The translations under genes were made by a program, and so were the position numbers. Shown here piece after piece: positions 1-7,428 of a DNA stretch of 26,509 nucleotides. Below the pieces are notes generated by a model. The model was not told the origin of the DNA. It searched no databases and saw nothing but the letters and a program-made list of their open reading frames with translations. This DNA is from Bacillota bacterium (lineage in GTDB: Bacteria > Bacillota > Clostridia > Oscillospirales > Ruminococcaceae). The stretch covers positions 1 to 26,509 of the forward strand of contig JAEZQD010000016.1 of the NCBI GenBank assembly GCA_023413185.1. The letters are read 5' to 3'. Every line of letters starts with the position of its first letter. Position 1 is the stretch's first letter.

Positions 1-1941
1 AACAACAACATCAAGTTCTACACCATCGACGGCGTGAAGATCGGTAAGGAGATCGGTTTGGGCGGACGCATCAACACCGTGCTTCAGTCCGCATTCTTTA
101 AGCTTGCCGACATCATCGCCATTGACGATGCCGTCAAGTATATGAAGGACGCCGCCACCGCTTCGTACGGCAAGAAGGGCGAGAAGATCGTCGCCATGAA
201 CCATGCCGCCATCGACGCAGGCGTAACCGGCATTACCGAGGTAAAGGTTCCCGACGCATGGAAGACCGCTTCGGATGACAAGGCTCCCCACGCTGCCACC
301 GGCAAGCGCGCAGACCTTGTGAAGTTCGTAAACGAGATAGAGATTCCTGTGAACAAGCAGCAGGGCGACCGCCTGCCCGTTTCCACCTTTGTGGATATGG
401 CCGACGGTACCTTCCCGCAGGGCAGCGCAGCTTACGAGAAGCGCGGCATTGCGGTGGATGTTCCCGAGTGGATTCCCGAAAACTGCATTCAGTGTACCTT
501 CTGCTCCTACGTCTGCCCTCATGCGGTAAACCGTCCGTTCGTGATGACCGCAGAGGAAGCGGCAGCAGCACCCGCCGCGACCAAGAACGCGGATATGGTC
601 GGTCTTGCCGGCTTTAAGTTTGGCATTCAGATCTCGGTGCTTGACTGCACAGGCTGCGGCTCATGCGCAAACGTATGCCCCGGCAAGGGCGGCAACAAGG
701 CCCTTGTGATGAAGCCCCTCGAAACCCAGCTTGCCCAGCAGGAAGTATTCGCTTATGCTGAGGAGCTGCCCGAGAAGCCCGAGGCGCTTACCAAGTTTAA
801 GCCCACCACCGTTAAGGGCAGCCAGTTAAAGCAGCCCCTGCTCGAATTCTCCGGCGCTTGCGCAGGCTGCGGCGAGACCCCTTACGCGAAGCTTGCCACC
901 CAGCTGTTCGGCGACAAGATGTATATCGCCAACGCTACCGGCTGTTCGTCCATCTGGGGCGGTTCGGCTCCCTCTACCCCTTACACCGTTAACAAGCGCG
1001 GCTTTGGTCCGGCTTGGGCTAACTCGCTGTTTGAGGACAACGCGGAGTACGGCTTTGGTATGTACCTTGCCCAGAAGCAGCTGCGCGAGCGCGTAATTGC
1101 CAAGGTTGCGGCACTTACCCCTGCCGACGAGGCACTGAAGGCTGCCGTCACCGAGTATCTTGACACCGTAAACAACACCACCGAGAACGGCGTTGCATCC
1201 GAGAAGCTGATTGCAGCCCTCGAGAAGGATGGCTCCGCCGCTGCGAAGGCGATTCTTGCCGACAAGGAGTTCCTTGCCAAGAAGAGCATCTGGATCTTAG
1301 GCGGCGACGGCTGGGCATACGACATCGGCTTTGGCGGTCTTGACCATGTAATTGCTCAGAACGAGGATGTAAACATCCTTGTATTCGATACCGAGGTGTA
1401 CTCCAACACTGGCGGTCAGTCCTCTAAGGCGACACCCACCGGCGCTGTGGCGCAGTTTGCCGCAGCCGGTAAGGAGATTAAGAAGAAGGACCTTGCCGCC
1501 ATTGCAATGACTTACGGTTATGTATACGTTGCGCAGGTTGGTATGGGCGCCGACTTCAACCAGTGCCTGAAGGCATTTAACGAGGCGGAAAGCTACAACG
1601 GTCCGTCCATCATCATCGCGTACTCGCCCTGTATCAACCACGGCATCAAGGGCGGTATGGGCATGAGCCAGACCGAGATCAAGAGCGCGGTTGCCGCCGG
1701 TTACTGGCACCTGTTCCGCTTTGATCCCCGTCTCAAGGAAGCGGGCAAGAACCCCTTCCAGCTCGACAGCAAGGCACCCACCGTCAGCTACAAGGACTTT
1801 ATCACCAGCGAGGTTCGTTATACCTCTCTGACCCGCGCGTTCCCCGACCGTGCCGCGACACTGTTTGAGAATGCCGATAAGACCGCACAGGACAAGTACA
1901 ACCACCTCGTGCGTCTTTCCAAGCTCTACGACGTGGAATAA
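1..1941 (+). CDS. nifJ: Pyruvate:ferredoxin (flavodoxin) oxidoreductase, C-terminal part (5' end outside window)
   Basis: Oxidatively decarboxylates pyruvate to acetyl-CoA and CO2, passing electrons to ferredoxin or flavodoxin; a cytoplasmic hub of anaerobic fermentation. The frame is open from base 1 (reading ...FYTIDGVKIGKEIGLGG), so about 646 residues are visible; the family is usually near 1,175, so roughly the first 530 lie upstream. Seen in order: the end of the CoA/gamma-type domain; the EKR-type linker; a first 4Fe-4S motif (CIQCTFCSYVCPH, about 484-522); a second (CTGCGSCANVCP, about 646-682); and the thiamine-diphosphate domain with GCGETPYAKL (about 868-897), GCSSIWGG (about 943-966) and the GDGWAYDIGFGGLDH/NTGGQ Mg-TPP region (about 1300-1425). 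The internal GTG at 34 is not a start. Codon use is strongly biased, fitting high expression. A GC-rich hairpin follows 18 bp after the stop. Confidence 0.97.
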   Translation, partial: NNNIKFYTIDGVKIGKEIGLGGRINTVLQSAFFKLADIIAIDDAVKYMKDAATASYGKKGEKIVAMNHAAIDAGVTGITEVKVPDAWKTASDDKAPHAATGKRADLVKFVNEIEIPVNKQQGDRLPVSTFVDMADGTFPQGSAAYEKRGIAVDVPEWIPENCIQCTFCSYVCPHAVNRPFVMTAEEAAAAPAATKNADMVGLAGFKFGIQISVLDCTGCGSCANVCPGKGGNKALVMKPLETQLAQQEVFAYAEELPEKPEALTKFKPTTVKGSQLKQPLLEFSGACAGCGETPYAKLATQLFGDKMYIANATGCSSIWGGSAPSTPYTVNKRGFGPAWANSLFEDNAEYGFGMYLAQKQLRERVIAKVAALTPADEALKAAVTEYLDTVNNTTENGVASEKLIAALEKDGSAAAKAILADKEFLAKKSIWILGGDGWAYDIGFGGLDHVIAQNEDVNILVFDTEVYSNTGGQSSKATPTGAVAQFAAAGKEIKKKDLAAIAMTYGYVYVAQVGMGADFNQCLKAFNEAESYNGPSIIIAYSPCINHGIKGGMGMSQTEIKSAVAAGYWHLFRFDPRLKEAGKNPFQLDSKAPTVSYKDFITSEVRYTSLTRAFPDRAATLFENADKTAQDKYNHLVRLSKLYDVE

Positions 1942-1959
1942 GCCACACAATTGCATTAC

Positions 1960-2004
1960 AAACCCCCGCCCCCGTTTCGCAATGCGAAGCGGGGGCGGGG
2001 GTTT
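1960..2004 (+). terminator. Long GC-rich hairpin after nifJ
   Basis: Two 21-nt arms (1960-1980 and 1984-2004) pair with a single mismatch around an AAT loop. The outer part is AAACCCCCGCCCCCG against CGGGGGCGGGGGTTT. It lies 18 bp past the nifJ stop, as expected for an intrinsic terminator. The T run is short (TTT then GTCG), so termination strength is uncertain. Confidence 0.7.
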
Positions 2005-2047
2005 GTCGTGGTGCGCAACCACTACGGCAAGGTTTTGATATTGCGAA

Positions 2048-2086
2048 GAAAACCGCAGGTTTTCAGAATGCGAATCGCAGATTCGC
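2048..2086. repeat. Two adjacent small hairpins with GCA triloops
   Basis: GAAAACC-GCA-GGTTTTC (2048-2064) and GCGAATC-GCA-GATTCGC (2070-2086) are two perfect 7-bp stems closed by the same GCA triloop, 5 nt apart, between the nifJ hairpin and the dispersed repeat pair at 2092. No function can be assigned. They may be remnants of mobile palindromes. Confidence 0.55.
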
Positions 2087-2091
2087 TATGT

Positions 2092-2163
2092 GTAGGGGAT
2101 GGCGTCCTCGACATCCTGTTTGGGTTGCCGGGATATCGGGGCGTCAGGGATGCCGCCCCCTAC
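2092..2163. repeat. Inverted pair of REP-like units without transposase
   Basis: A forward 25-bp unit (2092-2116: GTAG foot, GGATGGCG arm, TCCT loop, CGACATCC arm) and a reverse unit (2139-2163) face each other with a 22-nt spacer. Both match the units flanking the RAYT gene at 4078-5033. The reverse copy belongs to the second sequence type (read on the minus strand: GTAG foot, GGGCGGCA arm, TCCC loop, TGACGCCC arm). This looks like a non-autonomous, BIME-like insertion in the nifJ/fliC convergent spacer. Confidence 0.85.
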
Positions 2164-2240
2164 GGCGTGGGTTTGATAGCATGCTGTAAACCGAAGAATT
2201 TCGTAGTTGTACCGTGTGTTGTCAATTTTGCTTAACCCTC

Positions 2241-2259
2241 GGGCGATTAATAATCGCCC
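2241..2259. repeat. Short perfect hairpin GGGCGATT-AAT-AATCGCCC
   Basis: An 8-bp perfect inverted repeat with an AAT loop in the 469-bp nifJ/fliC spacer. It has no following T run, so it is not a standard terminator. It is one of at least six palindromes packed into this spacer. Confidence 0.5.
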
Positions 2260-2286
2260 CCACGCAGAAAATTGGGGCACACAAAC

Positions 2287-2328
2287 CACAAAAACCCCAC
2301 CCCCGCCTTCGTGGCGGGGGTGGGGTTT
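2287..2328 (-). terminator. Terminator for the flagellin gene (possibly bidirectional)
   Basis: Arms 2292-2307 and 2313-2328 are a perfect 16-bp inverted repeat (AAACCCCACCCCCGCC) around TTCGT. On the minus strand the hairpin is followed by TTTTTGTGG, a usable U tract, 83 bp past the fliC stop. On the plus strand the tail is TTTGTTG, so it may also stop nifJ readthrough. Confidence 0.75.
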
Positions 2329-2346
2329 GTTGCGCGTCATGCGCAT

Positions 2347-2366
2347 GCGCAATAAACGTATTGCGC
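2347..2366. repeat. Hairpin GCGCAATA-AACG-TATTGCGC
   Basis: Perfect 8-bp arms around an AACG loop, partly overlapping the self-complementary TGCGCATGCGCA at 2339-2350. It lies between the flagellin stop (2411) and its terminator (2328), so it would be in the fliC mRNA 3' UTR. A stabilising or processing role is only a guess. Confidence 0.4.
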
Positions 2367-2410
2367 TTTCGCTTATGCGTGTTTTAACAGACTGAACAGG
2401 GATTCTAGGA

Positions 2411-3913
2411 TTAGCCGAGCAGCTGCAGCACGCCCTGCGGCAGTGCGTTCGCCTGTGCAAGCATTGCCTGCGAAGCCTGAGAAAGGATGCTGTTCTTCGT
2501 AAAGTTGGTCATCTCTTTCGCCATATCCACGTCGCGGATGCGGCTTTCGGCAGCGCTCATGTTCTCTGCGGTGGTGGAAAGGTTCTCGATGGTCTGCTCG
2601 AGACGGTTCTGAACCGCACCGAGGCTGGCTCTCTGCTCAGAAACCTTCTCAATCGCAGCGTTGATCTTATCGATCGCAGCGTTGGCGGCATCCGGTGTGC
2701 TCATGTCAAGATGGCTTACACCCAGCAAAGAACTCGAGTCCATCTTTGAAATGCTTACTTCAATCTTGTCAGCAGAATCCGAGGTAGCGCCAATCTGCAG
2801 TTCCAAACCGCCACCGGAGGAAAGACCTGCACCATCGTCGAGAGCTACTCCAGCACTGAGCGCGGTATCAAGCTCGGCATCCGTTAAGGTCCCCTCGTAG
2901 GACACAGTCATATCAACGCCTGCTTTGTCAAGCAGATTGTTGAGATCCGATGCGGAATAATCTTTGCCAGCCTCAAGAGCAATAGTAACATTACCGTCTT
3001 GGTCAACTGTAACACCCTGGTCAGTGTCGTTTACAATTGCTAAGGTGCGCGTATCGACTCCAGCCTTGTCGGCAGTAACTGTGACATCTGTAGTACCAAT
3101 TGTGACATCAAACGAAGCTTTCTCAGCCTCTGCTGTCTCACCGGAGGCACCAGCAATAGCACCCGCTTCGCTTGCATCAGAGAAGGCTATGTTATCATCC
3201 AACGTTACTTTTATTCCCTTGGAGCTATCCGGAGCACCACTGGCATTCCGAATTGCAGCATCAATAGCATCCTGGGTAATTTCATTATCTCCAGCAGCAT
3301 TTGATTGAATCGTAAAGGTTAACGTGGTGCCGCTCCATGCAGCTGTAACTCCAGCTCCAGCATCTGCGCCGTCTGCTGCTGCAAATGCAACGGTGATCCC
3401 CTCTTCTGCACCACTTACAGTGAAGCCGAATGCAGCAGTTTTAGCTGTTCCATCAGCAGCAACAGCAACCTCAACACCAGTAGTACCGGTACCGATAGAA
3501 CCGTCAAACAGCTTAATGCCGTTGAAGTTCGAGGTCTCGGATACACGGTCGATTTCGTTAGTGCGCTGGTCGATTTCTGCCTGGATCTTTGCACGGTCTT
3601 CAGTAGTGATGGTACCGTTGGTTGCCTTCATGGCAAGGGTGTACATACGGCGAAGCGCGGTGTGGGTCTGGTCGAGCGCGCCTTCCGCGGTCTGCACCAG
3701 CGAGATGCCGTCCTGGGCATTCTTGCTTGCCTGCTCAAGACCGGCAATCTGTGCTCTCATCTTCTCGGAGATGGCAAGACCTGCGGCGTCATCCGCAGCG
3801 CGGTTGATGGCCGAGCCGGAAGACAGCTTCTCGAGGGATTTGGACAGCTGGCTGTTGTTAACCGTCAGTCTGTTCAGCGTGTTCATTGCGCTGATGTTGT
3901 TACCAATACGCAT
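2411..3913 (-). CDS. fliC: Flagellin
   Basis: Major filament protein, exported by the flagellar type III system. The 500 residues start at ATG 3913, just after a strong AAGGAGG site. Residues 1-138 form the conserved D0/D1 half (MRIGNNISAMNTLNRL, SSGSAINRAADDAAGLAISE, NEIDRVSETSNFNGIKLFDG). Residues about 395-500 are the C-terminal D1/D0 half, ending ANALPQGVLQLLG. The middle, about residues 139-395, is an Ala/Gly/Asp/Thr-rich surface region with two weakly similar beta-type stretches (LTFTI...AIDAAIRNASG and VTIALEAG...DLNNLLDKAG), like flagellin insert domains. It is longer than minimal clostridial flagellins, and its base use is visibly less GC-biased than the flanks. No other flagellar gene lies in the window, so this is a stand-alone flagellin locus with its own sigma-28-like promoter. 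Calling it fliC rather than another hag-type paralogue is by convention. Confidence 0.96.
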   Translation of the reverse strand: MRIGNNISAMNTLNRLTVNNSQLSKSLEKLSSGSAINRAADDAAGLAISEKMRAQIAGLEQASKNAQDGISLVQTAEGALDQTHTALRRMYTLAMKATNGTITTEDRAKIQAEIDQRTNEIDRVSETSNFNGIKLFDGSIGTGTTGVEVAVAADGTAKTAAFGFTVSGAEEGITVAFAAADGADAGAGVTAAWSGTTLTFTIQSNAAGDNEITQDAIDAAIRNASGAPDSSKGIKVTLDDNIAFSDASEAGAIAGASGETAEAEKASFDVTIGTTDVTVTADKAGVDTRTLAIVNDTDQGVTVDQDGNVTIALEAGKDYSASDLNNLLDKAGVDMTVSYEGTLTDAELDTALSAGVALDDGAGLSSGGGLELQIGATSDSADKIEVSISKMDSSSLLGVSHLDMSTPDAANAAIDKINAAIEKVSEQRASLGAVQNRLEQTIENLSTTAENMSAAESRIRDVDMAKEMTNFTKNSILSQASQAMLAQANALPQGVLQLLG

Positions 3914-3991
3914 AAAATTTTTCCTCCTTGAGTTTTGTTTTTTCCGTAAGGCAGGTAGGATTCATTCCGCCCCGCTTTGCTTACATAACAT

Positions 3992-4018
3992 ATATCGTGA
4001 TATTGAAGGAAAACTTTA
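3992..4018 (-). promoter_or_regulatory. Sigma-28 (SigD/FliA)-type promoter of the flagellin gene
   Basis: On the minus strand, TAAA (4018-4015), a 15-nt spacer and CACGATAT (3999-3992) match the flagellar sigma consensus TAAA-N15-GCCGATAT at all but one or two positions. Transcription would start near 3985, leaving a leader of about 70 nt that ends in the AAGGAGG site. No sigma-70-type alternative stands out. Confidence 0.8.
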
Positions 4019-4077
4019 GCGTTTTCTACGGCTGATTTTGTAACTTTGTCACATTAATATTTTTTAGGGGGTGTTTA

Positions 4078-4198
4078 GGGCGTCAAGTATGCCGCCCCCT
4101 ACGTAAGGGTTGGGTTGGTGGGGTATCAGGGCGTCAGGGATGCCGCCCCCTACGCGGGGTTTGGGTTGCGTTCGTAGGGGATGGCGTCCTCGACATCC
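4078..4198. repeat. REP-like cluster flanking the RAYT gene, fliC side (3 units)
   Basis: Three 25-bp units: reverse at 4078-4102, reverse at 4129-4153, forward at 4174-4198. The forward unit is GTAG foot, GGATGGCG arm, TCCT loop, CGACATCC arm. The reverse units, read on the minus strand, are GTAG, GGGCGGCA, TCCC, TGACGCCC; the 4078 copy carries small changes. The linker 4154-4173 between the last two recurs at 4938-4957 (18 of 20 identical). The cluster begins 60 bp upstream of the flagellin promoter. Nothing else is seen in 4019-4220 apart from a T-rich stretch near 4060. Confidence 0.9.
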
Positions 4199-4220
4199 CT
4201 CACAAAAAACAAACACACAT

Positions 4221-4757
4221 TTAATGCGTCTCATTGAAGCAATCGGTTTCCCATAACAATGGATTCGCGCTTATATATTGAGATATTCTCTCGTACTCCC
4301 GTTCACTGCGAATGATATGGTCATGGTAAGAACGCTGAAAGAAAGAAAAGCCACATTCTTTATGAACAAATCTCTTTATTGTTGCAACTAAAGAAGGAAT
4401 TGCTGCATTTGCAGGATGCTTTGATATTTCCTGTTTATTACTATAATTATGTATAGTTACTATCATATGTATGTGGTTTGGCATAATCACATAATTATCT
4501 ATAGATATGTATTCGTAGTATCTTCTTATTGTTTTAATACGTCTATCAACAATAATTCCATTTGGCGATAACACCATTCTGGGCAACTGCGAACTCGTTG
4601 AGCAACACAATTCATTGCCTTTAAAGGTGTCACTCATTACATCAATTTTCCCTAGCAGCTCTAACCTATCTTTTACGCAAATCGTAATAAAATAGGCATT
4701 GCTTCTGCTGTAGTTATACCCTTTAAGTCGGTTTGGTTTTCTGCTTCTCTTAACCAT
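4221..4757 (-). CDS. REP-associated tyrosine transposase (RAYT, IS200/IS605-like HUH/Y1 family)
   Basis: A single-strand DNA nuclease of the Y1 HUH superfamily; characterised relatives cut and join DNA at GTAG-footed REP hairpins. The 178 residues are in the usual range. Seen: N-terminal RLKGYNYSRSNAYFITICVKD; the metal-binding HUH signature in MPNHIHMIV (His95 and His97); and the nucleophile region RSYHDHIIR (Tyr144) followed by ERISQYISANPLLWETD, the typical RAYT C-terminus. I chose ATG 4757, preceded by AGGGG with a 5-nt gap; the frame stays open to 4844 but homology begins after 4757. The gene is markedly more AT-rich than its neighbours, suggesting acquisition. It is flanked on both sides by repeat units whose GTAG foot and mismatched hairpin are what such an enzyme would recognise. 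No disruption is seen, so it may be active. Confidence 0.93.
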   Translation of the reverse strand: MVKRSRKPNRLKGYNYSRSNAYFITICVKDRLELLGKIDVMSDTFKGNELCCSTSSQLPRMVLSPNGIIVDRRIKTIRRYYEYISIDNYVIMPNHIHMIVTIHNYSNKQEISKHPANAAIPSLVATIKRFVHKECGFSFFQRSYHDHIIRSEREYERISQYISANPLLWETDCFNETH

Positions 4758-4861
4758 AAATACCCCTACCATCAATAATTGGTGTGAATTCAAGCTTGCT
4801 CGGATTATTGTAGCAATTATACCACATTTTTCTTTTTTCACCAAGATTCATAGCACGAATT

Positions 4862-5033
4862 GTAGGGGATGGCGTCCTCGACATCCCGTCTGTGCGGTGA
4901 GGGTGATTCAAGGGGCGTCAAGGATGCCGCCCCCTACGCAGGGTATGGGTTGCGTTCGTAGGGGATGGCGTCCCCGACATCCCTCCTGCGATTTTGGTGC
5001 ATTCCTCTGGGCGTCAAGGATGCCGCCCCCTAC
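4862..5033. repeat. REP-like cluster flanking the RAYT gene, fba side (4 units)
   Basis: Four 25-bp units in alternating orientation: forward 4862-4886, reverse 4913-4937, forward 4958-4982, reverse 5009-5033. The forward copies are the GGATGGCG/CGACATCC type (4958 has loop TCCC). The reverse copies are the GGGCGGCA/TGACGCCC type, with one substitution. The 4938-4957 linker matches 4154-4173. The cluster ends 15 bp before the aldolase terminator. The remaining bases of 4758-5103 show no gene. Confidence 0.9.
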
Positions 5034-5044
5034 GCAATAACAAA

Positions 5045-5080
5045 CAAAAAGAGGAACACGGCATACGCCGCATTCCTCTT
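5045..5080 (-). terminator. Terminator of the aldolase gene
   Basis: AAGAGGAA (5049-5056) pairs with TTCCTCTT (5073-5080), with an inner CGGC-ATAC-GCCG stem (5059-5070) and a two-base mismatch between. On the minus strand it is followed by TTTGTTTG. It lies 24 bp past the fba stop. Confidence 0.8.
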
Positions 5081-5103
5081 GTTAAATATCCCGATTCGGT
5101 TGC

Positions 5104-6138
<1,035 letters not shown>

Positions 6139-6171
6139 GTTCTAATCTCCTTTATTGCTTGTTTGTAGATT

Positions 6172-6208
6172 TTGTTATAATTATAACATTCAAAGCCCTT
6201 CTCGTAAA
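6172..6208 (-). promoter_or_regulatory. Aldolase promoter overlapped by a 16-bp palindrome (Rex-like operator)
   Basis: Minus-strand -35 TTTACG (6208-6203), 17-nt spacer, perfect -10 TATAAT (6185-6180). The -10 lies inside the perfect palindrome TGTTATAATTATAACA (6173-6188). With flanking bases this matches 11 of 14 fixed positions of the Rex consensus TTGTTAA-N4-TTAACAA. Rex is an NADH-sensing repressor of fermentation genes in Gram-positives; assigning it here is inference from the motif alone. Confidence 0.6.
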
Positions 6209-6448
6209 CCGTTATCGCGAAAAACTCGCGCAACTATCGTAATCTCGTTTATCTTTCTCGCAACGGCGGTGTTTTATCCCGCAAGTTCGACACGGTTTTT
6301 GCCCTGCTATGCTCATGCTGTAAGGCTGTCAGCGTATTGCCGAAGAATTGCATAAAAAGCGCTCAAACTATGCGATGCACGATTTACACAATTTTTATAT
6401 CAAAAAATAGCGCATATGTAAATTCAAGCCGACAAAGCCCTTGTTTTC
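6209..6448. other. Intergenic stretch with no assignable feature
   Basis: Between the divergent fba promoter and the promoter of the HEAT-repeat gene. The AT-rich half (about 6340-6430) contains no convincing ORF, RNA gene or repeat that I can recognise. Confidence 0.5.
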
Positions 6449-6477
6449 TTGACTTTTACCATCCGCCATAGTAGTAT
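6449..6477 (+). promoter_or_regulatory. Sigma-70-type promoter of the HEAT-repeat gene
   Basis: TTGACT (6449-6454), 17-nt spacer, TAGTAT (6472-6477). The start would be near 6484, giving a leader of about 70 nt that ends with GAGGTG at 6539-6544. Confidence 0.5.
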
Positions 6478-6553
6478 GAATAGGTAATAAAGCGATGATT
6501 TTATACAAAAAACACGCGGCTTTAACAATATAATCTGTGAGGTGCATATAAGC

Positions 6554-6892
6554 ATGGCAAATGACAAAAAAGTTCAAGGAATCATCGAAGCTGCTCAAAA
6601 GGGAAAGATGGACAAGGTACTGTCCTACTGCAGCAATAAGGATCCGGAGATCCGCGAGGGCGCCGCTATGGCGATGCAGTATATCAAGCATGACGATACA
6701 TACAACCAGCTGATTATCATGCTGCACGACCCCGACGCAAGCGTGCGCGCCGCTTCGGCAAATTCCCTTGGCTTTTCGGGCAGAAAATCGGGCATCGAGC
6801 ATCTGCGTCATCAGATGAACCGCGATACCGACAGCCGGGTTAAGGACGCCTGCAAAAACTCCATCGCATCCTTAAACGCAAACGGCAGGTAA
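6554..6892 (+). CDS. Small HEAT-repeat protein
   Basis: A 112-residue cytoplasmic protein with no signal peptide or membrane segment. About three helical-hairpin repeats of HEAT type are visible: residues about 20-45 (DKVLSYCSNKDPEIREGAAMAMQYI), 50-78 (TYNQLIIMLHDPDASVRAASANSLGF) and 82-110 (GIEHLRHQMNRDTDSRVKDACKNSIASL). The D-P-[ED]-x-x-V/I-R-x-x-A/G core is characteristic. Such repeats are protein-interaction scaffolds; related ones occur in PBS-lyase-type proteins, but no partner can be inferred. ATG 6554 was chosen because GAGGTG lies 9 nt upstream; a GTG at 6542 would overlap that site. It is a single-gene unit with its own promoter and terminator. Confidence 0.75.
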   Translation: MANDKKVQGIIEAAQKGKMDKVLSYCSNKDPEIREGAAMAMQYIKHDDTYNQLIIMLHDPDASVRAASANSLGFSGRKSGIEHLRHQMNRDTDSRVKDACKNSIASLNANGR

Positions 6893-6908
6893 CAGCATAA
6901 CGAAATGT

Positions 6909-6941
6909 AAGTCGGTTTGCATAAGCGCAAGCCGACTTTTT
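6909..6941 (+). terminator. Terminator of the HEAT-repeat gene
   Basis: AAGTCGGTTTGC (6909-6920) pairs with GCAAGCCGACTT (6927-6938) with one G-T wobble, then a T run (TTTTTGTTTT). It sits 17 bp after the stop. It also lies just past the stop of the convergent ImmA/IrrE gene and may serve both. Confidence 0.85.
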
Positions 6942-6948
6942 GTTTTGC

Positions 6949-7392
6949 TTAAAAATTCTGCGCGTAACGCAGCTCGGCAAGCTCTACCGGCACGCCGTAC
7001 AGCAGCGCAATCTGCTCGGTACACACTGCGCCCGGGCAGCTGCTCTGAGCCTCCTCGGTGTCGATGAGCAAAAACGCGCAGAACAGGTCCGCCTCGCGTT
7101 CGTACCGTGGGCAGCAGAAAAAGGTGTCCCGTTGCAGCTCCAGCACGTTATACTCGCTGTGCAAAAGGGCATGCGCAAGCTCGTGGGCACACACCACCCG
7201 CGCCGTGTTATCGGCTAGCTTATTGTTTAAATAGATAAAGCGGTGCCCGCAGGTCATCTGGTAAAAGCCCTGCACCGTATCGGGCAGGTCGGCAAAGATG
7301 AGGTGAACCGAAAGCTCCGCGCACAGCTTAAAGGGGTCGCGTGTATCATAACGGCTGACCAGCGATTGTACAAGCGCCATGATTCTGTTCAT
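6949..7392 (-). CDS. ImmA/IrrE-family zinc metallopeptidase
   Basis: 147 residues with the family's gluzincin signature HELAH (residues 70-74) and a downstream EREAD (98-102) that supplies the third metal ligand. Known relatives (ImmA of ICEBs1, IrrE of Deinococcus) cleave a partner XRE repressor after DNA damage or cell signals. The partner is evident here: an XRE repressor gene lies 36 bp upstream on the same strand. ATG 7392 was chosen; the AAAGGA site is about 12 nt away, a little far, so start confidence is moderate. Several cysteines (FFCCPRY, SSCPGAVC) are unusual. A role as antirepressor releasing the repressor at 7429-7821 is inference. Confidence 0.88.
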   Translation of the reverse strand: MNRIMALVQSLVSRYDTRDPFKLCAELSVHLIFADLPDTVQGFYQMTCGHRFIYLNNKLADNTARVVCAHELAHALLHSEYNVLELQRDTFFCCPRYEREADLFCAFLLIDTEEAQSSCPGAVCTEQIALLYGVPVELAELRYAQNF

Positions 7393-7428
7393 GAGATGAT
7401 AGATTCCTTTCGTGGCAAGCGGGGTTCT

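Noticed and set aside
1297..2022. 241-codon open frame on the minus strand opposite nifJ
   Set aside because: It lies antisense to the conserved TPP-binding domain of PFOR, has no ribosome site, and its length follows from codon bias of nifJ.
4078..5033. Regularly spaced 25-bp repeats resembling a short CRISPR array
   Set aside because: Units alternate in orientation, spacers vary from about 20 bp to the full transposase gene, linkers are themselves repeated, and no cas gene is near; a REP/RAYT arrangement explains them.
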